DNA of 60,975 bases, taken from positions 1-60,975 of IMG/VR virus record IMGVR_UViG_3300042463_001224; one strand, given 5' to 3'. How positions within the stretch are numbered: position 1 is the stretch's first letter; each line of letters opens with the position of its first letter. The position numbers and the translations under genes were made by a program. Shown piece after piece: positions 59,814 through 60,975 of this stretch. The notes under the pieces are model-generated. The model saw nothing but the letters and a program-made list of their open reading frames with translations, had not been told where the DNA came from and did not search any database. The DNA comes from a virus.

Positions 59814-59972
59814 TTCATAACTTGGTATGAACGAAATAATATTTAAAACTTTCACTTGCTAAACTTTCTCGTTCTCTTGACTCTGTGTGTCTTCTAAGAA
59901 TAGCATAAAAATATTTATCTTTGTGCAGGAAAAACGAAGAATGTCATCCAGTCTTTTTTAATAAGTAAAGTT
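59814..59972. other. Intergenic gap with a possible minus-strand gene remnant
   Basis: The gap is 159 bases. The minus strand has a 42-codon stop-to-stop frame without an ATG that reads protein-like (HSSFFLHKDKYFYAILRRHT, then ESRERESLASESFKYYFVHT). It may be a decayed gene end or chance. Otherwise the gap holds the late-box variant of the next gene. Confidence 0.3.
59960..59967 (+). promoter_or_regulatory. Late promoter box variant, last cassette gene
   Basis: AATAAGTA, 5 bases before the ATG at 59973. Confidence 0.55.
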
Positions 59973-60975
59973 ATGCAATTCAAATCTTTTTTCAAAATTT
60001 TTATAAACGAAAATTGGACCAAGCGAGTAAGTTCTAAAGATTTTAGAAAAATATTAACAAAGTATGCAAATGTTCCAGATGCAATGTATTCATTCCGAAG
60101 CTATATAAACAAAAGCGCAGGAGTTCAAGTTCAAAAGATTAATCCAATGATTGGTATTAATCCGAAAAACTCTTATAGCACACCAACTGGAATATATGGT
60201 TATCCCGTTGAAGAAACATTGGACAAAGCATTATTGAATATTTTGGAATTTGCTAGTGATCGTCCTATTTTAGTAGTTTATAAACCTAAAAAAAATGCAT
60301 TTGTAGTTCGGGCATCTACTTTCTCCGAAGAACAATTAAGGGAAAAAAAGTTTCTTCTGGCAGACCTTTTAAATAGCTCATTTGAACAGATACAAGAAAT
60401 TGCAAATTTAAATATAGTTAGTGCATATAAAAAGAATCCTGCACAAGAAATATGGAGTTTAACAAGATTGTTATCTAAACAAAAAGTAAATGCTTGGGCA
60501 AAATTATTAATTGATATCGGATGTCCAATTTTTATTGATGATATTGGTAGTGGATTTATTCATCCAAGTGAACCAATTCAATGCGTTGTATTTGGAAGAC
60601 AATTTGTGGAGATAGTTGATGTTGTTGAAAATTTGAAATTAACTCCGGAAACAAATGAAAAAGATGACACTTTAAAAAATCTTTATATTCAAATAAACAA
60701 AATCCAAAATTCACCAATTTATCGTGAAGGAGATGTTGAGTTACTTGAAAAATATTCTCGTAGAAAAAATGCATTGTTAATGAACCTTCAGCCTTTCATC
60801 ATTGAACAAAAATTAAATCTGTGGGAATGGATTTATACATCAACCAGTTTACCCGTGGAAAATTTAAAAGTGGAAAAGACTGCATTATCTTTGGAAACAA
60901 CTAATAGACCAGAAATTTTAAAAATAATAAATAAAATTATTATTATATCAGGCAGAGATTATAGCCCTTCTATCT
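59973..60975 (+). CDS. Large cassette protein with packaging-type leader, partial
   Basis: The frame is open from the ATG at 59973 to the window end (334 codons, C-terminus missing). The leader MQFKSFFKIFINE (I-N-E, E13) is the closest in the window to the T4 leader style MKTYQEFIAEA. The body (GINPKNSYSTPTGIYGYPVE, DRPILVVYKPK, then GSGFIHPSEPIQCVVFGRQF) matches a recurrent phage protein type with a T-P-x-G-I-Y-x-Y-P block. Its C-terminal phrasing recalls ART-fold polyvalent domains, but function is unknown. AATAAGTA ends 5 bases before the ATG. Confidence 0.8.
   Translation, partial: MQFKSFFKIFINENWTKRVSSKDFRKILTKYANVPDAMYSFRSYINKSAGVQVQKINPMIGINPKNSYSTPTGIYGYPVEETLDKALLNILEFASDRPILVVYKPKKNAFVVRASTFSEEQLREKKFLLADLLNSSFEQIQEIANLNIVSAYKKNPAQEIWSLTRLLSKQKVNAWAKLLIDIGCPIFIDDIGSGFIHPSEPIQCVVFGRQFVEIVDVVENLKLTPETNEKDDTLKNLYIQINKIQNSPIYREGDVELLEKYSRRKNALLMNLQPFIIEQKLNLWEWIYTSTSLPVENLKVEKTALSLETTNRPEILKIINKIIIISGRDYSPSI

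Noticed and set aside
1-60975. Alternative genetic code, with TAA or TAG read as an amino acid
   Set aside because: Apart from the one terminase TAA, structural genes read through intact in the standard code and most end in TAA.
1-60975. tRNA or rRNA genes
   Set aside because: No cloverleaf-like segment with an intact T-loop motif or any rRNA signature was noticed in the gaps, which are short and hold promoter boxes or terminators.

Overview
The window is part of a large, A+T-rich (about one third G+C by eye) myovirus genome of the T4 superfamily. Recognisable distant relatives of T4 morphogenesis proteins include the large terminase (gp17), tail tube (gp19), sheath (gp18), major capsid protein (gp23), scaffold (gp22), prohead protease (gp21), neck proteins (gp13, gp14), tail terminator (gp15, in two tandem copies), portal (gp20) and baseplate wedge proteins (gp6, gp25). 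Several are much larger than in T4. Start codons lack Shine-Dalgarno sequences and have A-rich upstream bases; this would suit a Bacteroidota host, but the host is not established by the sequence.

Layout: 1-7684 packaging and tail (partial basic protein, terminase with two inteins, tube, sheath). 7732-10457 a lipoprotein, a probable small terminase, an unknown coiled-coil protein and a free-standing homing endonuclease. 10579-17030, mostly minus strand, is the head cluster (gp23, gp22, a 56-aa protein, two small prohead-associated proteins, gp21, gp14, a zinc metallopeptidase), with a thioredoxin on the plus strand inside it. 17058-23461 holds the duplicated gp15, then a MoxR-type AAA+ ATPase (with a third intein) and its VWA/metallopeptidase partner. 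23687-36055 is a fibre and adhesin block (Ig-like, LamG, beta-helix tailspike). 36081-43948 has the portal, a leucine-rich-repeat protein, a polyvalent-type protein and gp13. 43998-45089 is a second homing endonuclease. 45098-49947 and 59283-end are cassettes of small proteins that share an N-terminal leader. 49944-59274 holds a membrane PAS protein and the baseplate wedge genes.

Two genome-wide patterns stand out. First, nearly every late gene has a T4-type late promoter box (TATAAATA or a close variant) ending only 5-7 bases before its ATG, so the mRNAs would be leaderless or nearly so. Second, at least ten otherwise unrelated proteins begin with the same kind of 12-15 residue leader (M-T-x-x-F-D-x-F...I/L-x-E or M-x-F-x-x-Y-Y-K-L-F-x-E). 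It resembles the T4 capsid-targeting sequence that gp21 protease removes. This suggests a set of proteins packaged in the head and ejected into the host: an ADP-ribosyltransferase-like protein, a Gp88-like protein, an isochorismatase-like protein, a basic protein and several unknowns.

The most unusual single locus is the terminase. Its first intein sits inside the Walker A motif and carries the hallmarks of a class 3 intein (Pro at position 1 plus the W-C-T residues). A single in-frame TAA interrupts it at the position where natural split inteins divide.
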